From Gnetum montanum (taxonomy: Eukaryota; Streptophyta; Gnetopsida; Gnetales; Gnetaceae): 63,928 bases of DNA. Below the pieces are notes generated by a model. The model was given only the letters and a program-made list of their open reading frames with translations, did not search any database and had not been told where the DNA came from. The stretch is from assembly GCA_015680685.1 (NCBI GenBank), contig MNCI01002237.1:131064-194991 (forward strand), in the 5' to 3' direction. A program made the position numbers and the translations under genes. This document shows positions 11,452 through 23,518 of the stretch, piece after piece. Position 1 is the first letter of the stretch, and each line of letters begins with the position of its first letter.

Positions 11452-14174
11452 ATGACACCAAAAGGCAAACACACGCAAGAAGGAGGACCATCTCAACCAC
11501 AAGAGAAACAACCAAGAATGGGAAGGGGCCACGAACAGGCTTAGGAAGAACCAATTACAACCAATGCCATGGGACCTCTTAAGAAAGAGGCTAAAGTAGA
11601 ATCTATTTATCAGATTCTAGAGAAGGTGGTAGCAAGAATACATTCCCACTAGGATGAGGCATCAACTCAGCAGGCAAACCTTGAGGTGACCTTGATGGAG
11701 GCATGCCTAAATCAAATAAGATCAAGGGATGTCCAAAAGATGGTGCTCTAGGAGTTGAACTCTTGCTCTTTCTTGGATCAAGTACCTAAAGAGATACAAG
11801 ACCAATTGAAGACCTCTTCCATGTGGCCAATTATCTCTTCCAATAGGGAGTGGTATATGGGAGAGAGGTTCTTATTTTGGAACAATAGGCATGTCAGTTC
11901 AATGATAAAAATTAAGGACATTTTAGTGTCCTACTTAGTGCAAGACATTGCAAAGGCACTTGGGTTGCCTAAAACTAAGTTGAATCTTGTTGAGATTTCA
12001 ATGCAAGAAAACCCCAGCATAAAAAAAGAATGGATTCAATGTTGCTATGGTATTGACCACAAGGAGTATGGCGCACTCACACTGACAGAAAGAATCCACT
12101 ACAAGATTGCATCCTTTCACTTAAACCCCATGATGAGGCTGAAAAAGATCACTACTTTTTCTACTTGTGCATGTACTTCTTTGAGTGGAAGATTCCTTGT
12201 CAACATTCCATAGCTAATCTATCTAGAGATAGAGAAGCAATTCAAGGAGAATAAACGTGGAAGGAAGGCACTCTCCTTCCCATGCCTCATTAGAAAACTA
12301 TGTCAAAGGGGAGAAATAGTTTGCTATATTAATGATGTTGTTCGATGTGCTTCGATTACTAATTGGATAGATATGATGAAAGACAAAATGCCTACAACAA
12401 CCATTCAAGAAGAGAAGCAACAACCACCACCTCCACCTGCCACTTAGAAAATTACGTTAGACATCACTACAACATCCCAATGGTTGCATGAGTATCAAGA
12501 ATGGCTCTTGAGTGAGCAAGAGCAACAAGCAGATACGAGTGATGAAGACCCATCTATGTATTAACCAATGATGAGTTAGCTTGATGAGAGGAGATGGATC
12601 CATTTTTGCTACCCAATGAATGCAATTGTTCACAAGGTTGAATTTGAGCACCAGAGAGGTAAAGGTATCCCTCTCAAAATAGCAGCAACTCTTAAAAATT
12701 TCTCAAAATGCCATGACCTTCTTAGTGCACTTAGAGGAGGGCAAAGGGGCAATAGTATTGGTGATGTAGCACCAAGGATAAGAAATAGCAATAGAGGTGG
12801 TTGCTAATAGAATTGTTGAAACACTTAATGCACCTATGGCATCAATATGAGATGTCACTACACTCAAAGATGTGTAGAAATTTTCAGGGACTGTAAGCAG
12901 TAGGTTAAGCACAACACAACATGAACAACTACTAGATTTATTGGTAGGAGCTAGGTAATTTCTTATAGATGTCTTTGATCTTCTAGATAGTATAACTGTA
13001 ACCTAGTTGGAGCTGTAAGAGACAAGGGATAAGAACATTATTTTGGAAGGGAAACTCAAAATAGCCAAGGAGTTAAATGAATTCTTGGCTACTAACATTG
13101 AATTGAGAGCCTAGATTATTGACCCTACATTCCTCAACCCAACATTAACAAGAGATGAAGCTCTTGAATATCTTCACACCAAGCTAAAAGGGGTTAAGGG
13201 TGTGATGGAGATGGTAGTGTTCTATAGATCTTTGGTAGAGGCCACCCAGCAAAAAATTCAGAATGCCTTGGATATGACTTGCCAAGAGAATGTGTAGCTG
13301 ACCACAAAAAATCATCACCTGAGAAGCATTGATGCACATAAACAACAATTATCTAATTTTATCCATCAATAGCAAGAGCAACTAGCCTAAGAAAACACAG
13401 AGTTAAGGAAATTGGTAGCTAAGAACAAAAACCTCTTTATGGAGGAGGTCCATACCCTTCGCCAAAAGATTGTAATAGAGGTAGCCACCTAGAAATTAGA
13501 AGCTCTCAAATTTGAGAGAGTTAAGGATCACTACAATGACTAGGTTGGTCTATAGAAGGAATTAAATGAAAAGCACATTGAAGCGACAAAGGTAAAGGTG
13601 AATAAGATCCTCTAGCAGCTCCAACAAGGACATGAATTATGGCAAACCATCATTGATGGGATTGATTAATACAATAAAAAAAAATTCACCTAAAGGAGTT
13701 GCAAATAGAGGAAACGACTAAATATATGAAGCTTTCCAATCTTTAGTATGTAAACTAGCTATGTTAACTACTAGACAACTACAATCAAAATTGGAAAAAG
13801 TAAGTGGCTAGCTTGTACTTATTGTATGAGGCTGAGTTCAAGCACCATAAGGACACCAAAAAAAAGCTTACAGTGGCAAACACTGAACTTAAGGTTCTCA
13901 AAAGCAAATACAAAAAAGAATGAATGACTACCAAGAGTTGTAGAATGCAGTGAAGGCATTTGATGTCGAATGCAAACAATTCACTACTTGGTTCATTAAT
14001 ATCAAGGAGTTGTTCTCAGTAATGCCATGTCCATGGGATATCCGCATTCTAACTCACATTGGCAATGTCGTGTGGACTGTGAATGATCCCCTTAGCAAGG
14101 AGGAGAAGATGAAAGAATTACAAGATGCCTTTCACCTTCCATCAAAGGTAGTAGCCGCAATAAGACAACCATAG
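11452..14174 (+). pseudogene. Element A ORF3, about 900-codon coiled-coil protein, degenerate
   Basis: ATG at 11452 (MTPKGKHTQEGGPSQPQEKQ), in the same frame as the long open stretch 11755-12213; the start matches MAPKR...GGPSQ in B and MAPKRG...GGPS in C. Conserved blocks are IQCCYGIDHKEYGALT (about 12035-12085), FLVNIP...YLEIEKQFKENK (about 12190-12255), FPCLIRKLCQRG, and the C-terminal MPCPWDIRILTHIGNVVWT (about 14020-14080). The middle (about 13000-13780) is Gln/Glu/Lys/Leu-rich with heptad-like spacing, so probably a coiled coil. No signal peptide or membrane segment is evident. It occupies the slot of the env-like ORF of Athila elements, but nothing here looks like an envelope protein. 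Stops are mostly TAG. Confidence 0.7.
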
Positions 14175-14479
14175 TTGCATCAGCCACTACACGTGCTTAA
14201 AGTTGGTGAAGGTCTTTTAGAACCTTAGGAGCCTCCATCGCTTGGGACTGTTTGATCTTCTTAATCACCTTCCTACCATCTAAGGATGTGCTATCCAATT
14301 TGAGTAGTCATTTCATGGTGTTCAATTTTGTGTCATGAACACCAAAAATTTTTGTAATGATGTTGATCTATACACTCAGGCACTATGTTAGTTTGTTATG
14401 TCAAGAGCCAGTTAATAATCCCATACCTTCCCAATTTTCTAAAGGAACTTGAGGACAAGTTTTTATTTAGTTGCGGGGA
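14175..14479 (+). other. Element A 3' untranslated region and purine tract
   Basis: Contains ccataccttccc and cttgaggacaagttttta, shared with the 3' ends of B and D, then ttgcgggga as a decayed polypurine tract directly before the 3' LTR. Other elements have gtgggggta at this point. Confidence 0.65.
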
Positions 14480-15355
14480 TATAAAGCATCAAGGTATTAC
14501 GTCAATAGGCCTCCATCAACTTGGTGTTGCCTCGTTGACGAGGCCACATCTACTTAGCATTTGCTACATTTAAAAGGCCCCATCGATGCACTTCCACAAT
14601 AAAGTCTATTAATACATGCTCACTAGCTGTGTTTATGAAATTCATATCATAGTTGTAGTAAAGCTCTTATAGTTTTGTCATTTGAGAGTTAGAATATTTC
14701 TTTGAGTGCATGCAGTAGGAGTTAGAAAGTGTACGGATTTTTATTTAAGCATTGATGTACCTGAGCACACCAATGTGAATGGCAATAAAGACGAGCCTTG
14801 ATCAAACCTTGCAGCACTTGGAATAAATTAATGATTTATTTCTACATTTACTATTTTTTATTAATTATGCAATTAATTAAGCTAAATTAGAATTTAATTG
14901 ATTAATTAATAAGCTAAACAGATTAAACACATAAGTACGACTGCTTCGAGCATAATGTACAACACCTAGTAATCTGAGCAATGCTTAATGCTTAGTAGCT
15001 GAGTAGTGTTGTATGCATTTAGGATGTGTACAGAAAGTAGGACCAAATGCTTATGTTAGGATAGTTAGTTATTAATTAGCAATTAGATTAGTTAAATTGG
15101 TTCATAAGTTAAGTTTCAACTTCTTGCTAATCGTAGATGAATAATATATAAAATAATAAAAATCATGGGCCTCAATTACACTTAACCATACAACTAAAGC
15201 TCTACAAGTGTAGTTGGGAAGACAACAATTGTCACGATTAGTTTTCATGTTCTAGAACCAATGTACATGGGAACTTAAGCTCTGTGGAATTCGATAGGAT
15301 TGCATGTGAATGCTTGTAATTTATATAGTTGGACGTAGGGTATACTCGCTACTCA
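14480..15355 (+). repeat. Element A 3' LTR
   Basis: About 876 bp. The left edge is placed by comparison with C (gggggta then TGATAAAG); here the TG is lost. U3 holds an inverted repeat, GCCTCGT tg ACGAGGC (14529-14544), and gccccatcgatg (14577-14588). The right end reads ctactca, after which the CRK2 upstream DNA starts. The region 14823-15355 matches the 5' LTR remnant. Confidence 0.75.
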
Positions 15356-16490
15356 ATAAGTTTCAATTTTAAAAATATTAGAAAAATATAGAAAGAAAGA
15401 AGTTTTTCTAATTGCATTGAATCTTGAAGGCCTTAATTTAAAGGCAAACTATTTAATAGCTACTAGTAGACTCTTATCATTTGCAAATTGAAATAGATAG
15501 ATATAAAAAGCTATTCATGAATAAACAATGGGTTAACTTTGCAATCAAAATAGCATTGAGGATAACTACTAAAATTTCCTACATATAAATATTTTAGACA
15601 AAAGCAAGATATCACACTTATTGGTTTGGTTAATTTAGTCTAAATTATACATGAAAACTTATAAATGTATAGTTATAGTGACATTAATAGCTCTAATTAC
15701 TCAACTATAAAAAATGTATGTAAGGCATAAGTCACTCAATTAATTGCATAGCTCTTACTATGATATTAGATTTTTTTAAAAAAATCTAGCTAGGAAAAAC
15801 CAAGGTTAAATCTTGGGCATACCTACCCATTTTGTTGGATAATTACTTAATGTGTAAGAGTGTCTTTGGTTTCACATGGAGGTTGCTTCATGCTTCTTGT
15901 GAACGTAAGGTCATACAAATGTAACAAAGAGAAAGAAGCAACGTGGTAAGTTGGGGTTGTATCATAACGTGTTCTAGTATTGGTATGGTGGTCGATTCCT
16001 CAACTAACCATTCTTTGCTTTAAAGACAGACTATGACAAGAATATGACTTTTATGATCAACAAACACTTCAAAATTAAATATCTTATCTTGATAATTGGC
16101 TCAAATAGATCCTATAATAAGGAGGTGATAACTTAGTAGTACAATATTTGATTTGGATGCTAGGATGGATTCCCATGAACAATGCTAAATTATTAAACTT
16201 CTAAAATATATCTATGTTTCACTTATTTTAAATTCAACATCCTTTAAGCCTATGAACTTCACTTATTTTAAATTCAACATCCTCTAACCCTATGGACTTC
16301 CTCAGGGATCAGAAGTCAATCAGTTTTAAAATTCAAATACCGCGTTCATCTTCCCACGAATTCTCAAAGTAGCGTTTGAAACTTTGAATGAATTGTGACG
16401 GCCGCACATGCATGCCTCGGTACTAGTCCTGGAACTTAAAGACATGCCAATTGGATGAATCGATACTCTGAATTTGCCATTTCATCAGAA
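15356..16490 (+). other. CRK2 upstream region
   Basis: Non-coding. It aligns with the CRK3 upstream region from about 43780 to 44750 (for example tttcaattt..atattagaaaa at its left end, and ggttgcttcatgcttctt), so it is the duplicated promoter region. A 40-bp tandem repeat lies at 16218-16297. The last part lines up with the CRK3 start region, but the stretch equivalent to the CRK3 ATG is deleted. Confidence 0.7.
16218..16297 (+). repeat. 40-bp tandem repeat, two copies
   Basis: Copies at 16218-16257 and 16258-16297, each beginning ttcacttattttaaattc and ending with tatg(a/g)ac. They differ at only a few positions. Confidence 0.9.
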
Positions 16491-19185
16491 ACACTAACTT
16501 TCACCACCGCTGTGTTATCTTTGCTTTCACAATCCTCTTGTGCTGCTGCTGTTGCTGCATCCCTCACACCTGAGTGATGCAGCCTGGGCAATTACACAGA
16601 GGGCACTCAGTATGCCAGAAACGTGGAGACTGTGATGGATAATTTGATCAAGGCGTCAAAACAAGCTGCAGCATTCAATATTTCTGTTGTTGGGCACGGA
16701 AACGATAGGGTCCGTGGCCTGTTCCAGTGCAGAGGAGACAAAACAGCGTCGAGTGTTCTGCTTGCGCTCAAAGTGCCAAAAGCGATCTGCATCAGAAACC
16801 GTAAGCAGAAACTGACAGGCTCAACCTGGACCAATGAAACGTGTTTTATGAGATACAGATATGATGATTTCATAAACCGTCTGGATCTCAATTACACCAA
16901 GATGGATGGATAGTGGTGACGGTGGCCTGATTCTAGAAACAATTAACCTAATAAACGTTCTGTTGTTGGGCACGGAAATAACGAAATTCCTTTTTAGGGC
17001 CCAACGGGCTAAGATAGATTTCAATTTCAGAGTTTGAGAGACCAAATTTCTTTGAAAAACCCTGCGCAACTCATTATCTTTTTCTAGAATTGATTTTGAT
17101 TTTTGAACAGTGATTAGGAATTTAGAATCACTGTGAAATTAACCTTTTTGAGGTATGGAAAACTCGCACCTAATTTCAATTTTCAAATTATAATAATAGT
17201 AAATTTGAAAACTAGGATTTGGAGTTTCATTTTACAGAATACCTGCATGAAAATTTCATACCATAAGCGTGGTCCTTTTCAAACTCAAGTTGGTTTACGA
17301 TTTCATCTTTGGAAAGCTTCAACAGAACCCAGATTTATTTGCAGTTGTTTTAGTTGGTAAAGTAGGTCTGTTTTGTACTTTTTAAAAAAATGTAAACCGT
17401 TCATTTTGGTATTCCGTGTTGCATATTTCCTCTGCACTTCTTTATTACTTTTACCCTGCTTTTATTTATAAAAATTATGAAATTAATAATGACTGTTCTG
17501 TTATTATGTTTAATTGTTAAAACTGCTTTAGCAAGCAAGTTCTGGAAGCGATACTTTGTTTCTAATGATATTGTCTGAAGTCTTGTAACACATTGTAGAG
17601 AATGAGTTTAATTTTTCTTAAATTTAGCATTTAAAAAATGTTTTAAAATTTATCTACAAAAGATTACATTATAATATATTGAAAGTTTTCAAATTACAGT
17701 TTTTTTATATGACACCGAGACTAGATAGAAATCTCCTTAAATGTTTGGTGATCTGTGGATATGCAGGATCAGAAAGTAAAGTAAAGTTAATCCTGGGAGC
17801 CGTTGCAGGTTCTTTTTTCATGCTGCTTTTGATTTGTGGAGGTTGGGTTTTTTTGGTTTAAAAGACAAAGGAAAACATCAGTTTTAGGTATTACAGTACG
17901 TTTCAGTACGTTTCATTATATTTTGTTCTAGGAAACAGGGGCTGCATAGAGTCATACCAAAGGGAAGAAGTTTCATTTATGTTTCTGGATGAAACAGGGG
18001 ATTTGAATGAAGAAGAATCAATTCTAAAGGAGGAAGATCCCATCGTATTTATAGCAGAAGATCTTAAGAAAGCTACTAATGATTTCCACGAGGATCTTAA
18101 ACTTGGGGAGGGAGGATTTGGTGCAGTTTATTAGGTTAATTGTTTCTAGATATATTCTTTGTATCTTTTTTGCATAGAGTTTCAAAACACTCAGTTTGAT
18201 CTGTTTGTTACAGGGCACTCTGCCAAATGGAAACCATATGGCAGTGAAGAAACTTTCATCGAGATCCACACAGACACAAGGACCAAAAGAATTTATAAAT
18301 GAAATCAAGCTTTTGATTCAAAAGGCTCACAAAAAATGCTGGTTTATGAGTATCTCTCCAACAAAAGCATTGACAAAATTCTGTTCGGTAACAGTTATTT
18401 TCATTCTGAAAGTAATTCAAATGGGGATAACCTCTTTTTGATTTCTATTCCTTTACTCGTTAAATGTTGTGACGTGTTTGCAACTTTCTATAGCAGATCC
18501 AAATAAAAAAAAAATACTTCTCGACTGGCACCTGTGTTTTCCTATAATCATTGGGGTTGCAAAAGGCCTTGTATATTTGCATGAAGATTCCAAGTATAAA
18601 ATCATGCATCCAGATATCAAAGCAACCAACATTTTATTGGAGGATAATTTTAACCCCAAGATTGTAGATTTTGGTTTAGCAAAGCTCTTTTTGAAGATCA
18701 AACAAACATGCTAGAGTTGCTAGAACTTCGTAAGATTAAATAACAATAAAATGTTGATTTACAAGTCAAGTTACTGATTCATCTCTTTTGGTTTGCATGC
18801 AATGAATGACAATAATTTTCTTTTTCAGGCGTTACTTGTCTCCTGAGTATGCAATGAGAGGTCAATTATCAACCAAGGCAGATGTGTATAGCTTTGGTGT
18901 TCTTATTTTGGAAATAATCAGTGGGAGAAAGAATGGAGACTCCTACATATCCAGTGGGCAAAGCATCTTGACCAAGGTATAATGTCGTTTGCCTTCTGTG
19001 CATCAAATATACTTCTGAATCAGTTTTAACAAAATGCCACAGAAAACTGACGTTTTCATTTTTCAGATATTGCGGATGAAGGAAATGTTGCGGTGGTTTT
19101 GATGCTCACAAGTGCATCCCTCACCTTGCTAGAACCAGCAGAGCCTGCATTTTTGAGTGTTAACAGTGACAATGACAACAGATAA
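16491..19185 (+). pseudogene. CRK2: cysteine-rich receptor-like kinase pseudogene
   Basis: Homologous to CRK3 exon by exon. The first Gnk2 domain is visible at 16623-16910 (FNISVVGHGNDRVRGLFQCR), but a 1-nt deletion near 16750 destroys the C-x8-C-x2-C core, the start codon region is deleted and the second Gnk2 domain is missing. The transmembrane exon (17767-17880, ILGAVAGSFFMLLLICGG) has an extra T, which puts it out of frame. The kinase start (about 17938-18134, LKLGEGGFGAVY) ends in TAG at 18132-18134 where CRK3 has Lys. Exon 18213-18388 lacks the [13 protein letters not shown] segment. The catalytic loop reads HPDIKATN (18606-18629) instead of HRD, with DFG kept. The activation segment is frameshifted near 18690. 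The last exon has lost about 120 bp. Clearly dead. Confidence 0.93.
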
Positions 19186-19257
19186 CATGGTTTCTCAACA
19201 ACTTACTTTTGGAAATTTTCATCCTCATCCTAATGTTGATGCATGTCTAAATTTTAG

Positions 19258-20039
19258 TGATGAGTCGTCATTTAGGCGTCCGCGATATCGCAACCTGTCT
19301 TCTCATCTATAAATAAGAGGTAGACAGTTTTGATTAGAAGCTTTTTGTTAGTTCTAGTTTAAGTGTTAAGTTTTAGTTCTTGTTTTTTCTCTCAACCCTT
19401 TTCCTCGCAGTGTATGCCCGCAGCGTGGTGATTGTAATTGTACGGAACCTTTATTCGAGTGTGATGTACTTGAACACGCACATGATCGACAATAAAGATC
19501 AAGATTACTACATCATTGCAGCATTCACTTAGCTTAATCATTTAATAAATTGTTATTTACTGCTTAGTTAATAACTTCTCACCCTGAACTCCTGTTAAAC
19601 ACGGAATGAGTATGACTTGATTACAAGTATTTAAGTGTGACTACTTGGTAACCTAGTAGCGTACCTAGGATTTGCGCTTGGTAATCCTAGTGGTAGTCGT
19701 GCACGAAGTCCAAGATGTATACGGATGATCAAGGAAAAGATGCTTATCGTACTTAGGCTAGCTTAGATTCTCTCTCACCCTCTCCCTCTCTTAGATTAGT
19801 TAATATTATCTTCCATTGCCCTCAGGAGTAGCATTAGCATAGAAACACATCATACACCTCATTCTGGACTAAACCATATGTGATAAAGTTAATATTAGTC
19901 CAGATGGGAAGACAGCGAACTACAACCTAAGGCTAATTGTTTAGATGCCACAACTAGTCTGTCTGCAGAGTTTGACCGGATCATGCGTGTAACGCTTGTA
20001 TTCGTATGGTTGAGTGTAGGGGTACCTTGCCACTCATCA
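19258..20039 (+). repeat. Element B 5' LTR
   Basis: 782 bp, TGATGAGT...ACTCATCA. U3 has one GCGATATCGC palindrome (19282-19291), then tataaata at 19308-19315. It is 50 bp shorter than the 3' LTR because the palindrome block is single here and repeated there. Confidence 0.9.
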
Positions 20040-20040
20040 T

Positions 20041-20060
20041 TGGCACTGTTGCCAAGGGAC
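20041..20060 (+). other. Element B primer-binding site (tRNA-Asp type, decayed)
   Basis: tggcactgttgccaagggac lies one base after the LTR. It matches the tRNA-Asp complement except at positions that look like C/G transitions, including both CpG positions. Confidence 0.75.
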
Positions 20061-20181
20061 GGTACTAGTTATCTAGATTAGTTATATTATATAAAGTCGC
20101 TGTATAGGAATTAACGATATATCTTTTAAAAAGAAATAATTACAAAAAGTCACATATAAAGTCACACACAATTTCACAACC

Positions 20182-22168
20182 ATGCCTCTCCTACAAGACT
20201 ATAATAATGCCACACCTAGTAAGGAAGTTCATTGGAGAACCAATGAACTATATGACAATGAAGATTGGCGTATGCAACCTGAGGTGGGAATTTCTTATAA
20301 ACATAAACAAAGACAATGTCATCCCAATGCACGAAATAATAACTTACCTAATGACTATGAAACCCCACTGGCGACTACAAGTCTAATACAAATACAAGTG
20401 GTTGTTCAAATCTTACATAGGCATCATAAAGAGAGCTGTCTACCCAGGCTCGATTTAAACAACTTCCCAAATTTCTCAGGAGGCTATGACTTAGATCCGC
20501 ATCAATATTTACAAGCCTTCTACGATGCCTGCGCATGGAACAACATTGATAATGGTTGGCAAAAACTCAAGCTCTTCCCTATGACACTCGTTGTCCAAGC
20601 AAAAGTATGGTATAGATCGTTAAAACCAAATTCAATACAACATTGGCCAACAATGGTAGAACTTTTTAATGAAAAATATCAAACCTACACAAGAGTTTCG
20701 GCCTTGAGGAAACAAATCTAAGAGTCGAAACAAGCATAACATGAGCCCTTGGACATGGCCTTAGAAAGATATTATGCACTATTAAACAACTGTCTAGGCC
20801 ATGAGTTCTTCGAAGAAAAGCTAATGTACCATATCATTGATGGGCTTCATGATGAAACAAGAGAGACCCTAGGGATGTATGCCCAAGGTCAACTATATGA
20901 ACTACAAACCCATCAAGTCCAAGAGCTTATTAAGCGAGTAGCAAAAGAAGAAGGAGAAATGGCTAGATGGGAGAGTGTTGAAAAACATCAACGGGACTAG
21001 AATCTCAACTTAACAAAGGTCTATGATCATAAAAAGGAGAAATCAACCAATCTCAAGGTGAAAGAACCATCTTTTCCAGTACAACAATCATTAGAGGAAG
21101 TCAAGGCAAAGATCAATTAGATGTTGGAATGGACGCATAAAAAGTGTGGAGAATATATCGATCTCATTGGAGATAGAGTTTTGACAACCCAAGAAGTAGG
21201 ACAAAGTATCAGTAGACAATCATAAAGAAGGGTAGAAGAGAATAAGAGCTTAATTGCCAATCATACGTATGAATGCAATATTTTCTTGTATGATCACTCC
21301 AAGGGCCAATGCCCAATCTTGTTACATTTATATGAGCATTGGGGAAACACGTTACACCTAGAGTTCGTACAGAGATACTATGTTTGATCATAGTGGCAAT
21401 AATCCTAGTCATGGGGGAAGCCACCCCTAAACTAGAGACACCCTTCGTACTAGCCGAACCCAAAAGCTTATCTAGTCCAATACCCTATTTCTCCAGCTGG
21501 GCCAACATACTTTATCTCACCGCATTATCATTCTCCTCAATACTATTAGCCCATGCCTTCAACACAACGACTACCTTGTGCATCCTACACTTCTCCTCAG
21601 TATCAACATTTTCATCCTTTCCCTCCTTCGGCATCGCCACCAACTGTTCCTAAAGTGTTTGCACCATAGCAACAACCCACAAATGTTACTTGTGCTATGA
21701 TTGCCAATGACAGTGAGAGACCTCAGCAACATCGAAGGCGTCCCTTCTTTAGAAATGACCCTAGGAAGGGACAACACAATTCCAAGGCCATTGCATCCTC
21801 CAACTCAGCACAAGTCCAACCCTGTGGTGCACCCTTGTCTTCGAACCCAACGCCTCATGTTACTTCATTAGGGCCACCAATTAACACTCCAACAACTATA
21901 CGGCCCAATGAACACAGGAATGGAACGCAACATCCCAATCTTTGCATACCATCTTACGGTCACAAACATCATAGTGGGTCAACTCTTTACCGAAGAACCA
22001 CATCTTACAAATTTCCCCCACTATGCTTACTATAATCAAGTGTGTGAACCCCAATGCAGTAGGTATGACCAAGTTTTGATATTTCCAACATGTAAAGATC
22101 CTCATCTTTCAACTATTAATCCTTGCCATCCTCAACTATTTAGTTATGGGGGATATCCCCCATTCTAG
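20182..22168 (+). pseudogene. Element B gag, nearly readable
   Basis: ATG at 20182 (MPLLQDYNNATPSK). Open to 20721, then again 20749-21000 in the same protein context. The capsid-like core has RLDLNNFPNFSGGYDLDP, YLQAFYDACAWNNIDNGW, KVWYRSLKPNSIQHWP and LFNEKYQTYTRVSALR, and continues with YALLNNCLGHEFFEEKLMYH. A His/Cys-poor, Pro/Asn/His-rich tail spans about 21340-22160. A few stops (for example at 20721) and frameshifts break it. Of the gag copies in the window it is the least decayed. It ends at a perfect 14-bp palindrome, gggggatatccccc (22148-22161), at the point that in A and C follows integrase. Confidence 0.8.
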
Positions 22169-23518
22169 TAACAAGCAGGATTAATAGCCACTTTTTATTT
22201 TCTTCAATTTTACAACTTTTTGTTTTCTAGTTTTTCATTTTTCAATTTCTTGTTCTATCTTTTTGTCTTTTCGTCTTTACGTTTTTATAAGTAATCTTGT
22301 CTATGAATAAAACACTCATGTGGATTTTTGGTTGAGGTGTGTTCTATGTTATCAAGTCTCAAGTGATCAATTATTTGGACAATGAGCCCATTACACCCAC
22401 ACATCCATTCTACAAATAAGAGGTTCTGTTCGAGGGTACAATGATATTTTTGACATTCTTAAAACTTAAAATTAATTTTGTGCTCATTGTACCCAAAATG
22501 AAGAAGGATGGACTAAGAAGGAATGATTAGGATGTGACATCAAGGGGACTTGCGAATTCTCTTTGGTGATGTCGGTGGGAGTTATCATGCAATGTGGTTG
22601 TACTAAGATCCTTGTAGATCTAATGAAAAATGGGAGTAAGAGTAATAAAAAAGGCACTTAAAAATCCAATGTTATTCTAGGGGGTTCCACTAGAAAGACA
22701 TGCACCCATGCTTGAAGGTTGGCGGCTTCTCTGGATTCAGCAATAATAATAATAAAAAAACAAAGTAAGTGCCAGAAGCAAAAATCACTCCTCCCTTGAA
22801 CAAAATGCCAAGTGATTGTACGCCTTGTTGTTCTGGTACTCTCATAGTTGCTTATCATGGGATGAAACAATGCGATGTCATTGATTAGAGGAATGGACTT
22901 GATCCTGATCTTGGAACGACAGGTTAATGACACATTAATCATGCTTTACATGCAGGATTCACTATGCCCTAGGTTAGTTACCTCATGTCCCAATCTCTAC
23001 AACCCCTTCTGTAGTCTGTCCCATCTCGCTGTTCATGTAATTGTAACTCATGTCTTGTGTAGCGTAGAATTCTTACCTCATTTCGGTGATACTTACATGT
23101 GTGTGTTTTGTGAAACTGGTATGGATTACATTTAACCCTTCTAGTGCCTATAGACATTTTAAGGTGTGGTTATGCAAGGGCATTAAAGGTTGGAACCTAC
23201 TTTGGGGAGGATCCACTTGCATGACTTTTGCAATTTGTTCCACATCATCTTATACCCTCTGAGTACTTCATTGCTAAATTTATTCTTTTCTTTGTCATCA
23301 TTTTATCAAACATTCCTCAAAACCAATTCCTTTTATGTGTCACCTAAACAAACCAGGTCCAACATTAAACTTTTAGGGCAACTTCCTTGAAAACATTTTT
23401 AACTCTAAAATCACACTAAGAAAAGAATTCAAAATTTATTAAAGGTAATGAGTAAGGTATGAAATCATTGAATATTTAAATAACCTTACTAACAATTGAT
23501 CTTTGTGTGATTATAGAT
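22169..23518 (+). other. Element B spacer between gag and ORF3
   Basis: Non-coding 1.35 kb with the shared blocks ctagaaagacatgcaccca (near 22690) and gttatgcaagggca/ggggaggatccacttgcat (near 23170-23223), as in A, C and D. The short AAT run at 22740-22753 is part of it. I found no palindrome-TATA module here, unlike A and C. Confidence 0.65.

Larger units (their letters stand above)
2579..15355 (+). mobile_element. Element A: Athila-like Ty3/gypsy LTR retrotransposon with ORF3
   Basis: Order: truncated 5' LTR (2579-3101), primer-binding site (3103), gag (from 3264), protease, reverse transcriptase, RNase H and integrase (about 5830-9300), 2.1-kb spacer, ORF3 (11452-14174), purine tract and 3' LTR (about 14480-15355). 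The integrase zinc region follows RNase H directly, with no second RNase H, and the RT has the FMDD form; both fit the Athila lineage. Every frame carries many stops, so it is dead. The left end is cut: the 5' LTR lacks roughly its first 340 bp, and about 315 bp of host flank present at 43466-43780 is missing, so no target duplication survives. Confidence 0.85.

Noticed and set aside
11452-14174. ORF3 as a retroviral-type envelope
   Set aside because: No signal peptide, cysteine pattern or membrane anchor is visible; the middle is coiled-coil-like.
16607-17069. Minus-strand ORFs over CRK2
   Set aside because: Shadows of the CRK2 ectodomain exon.
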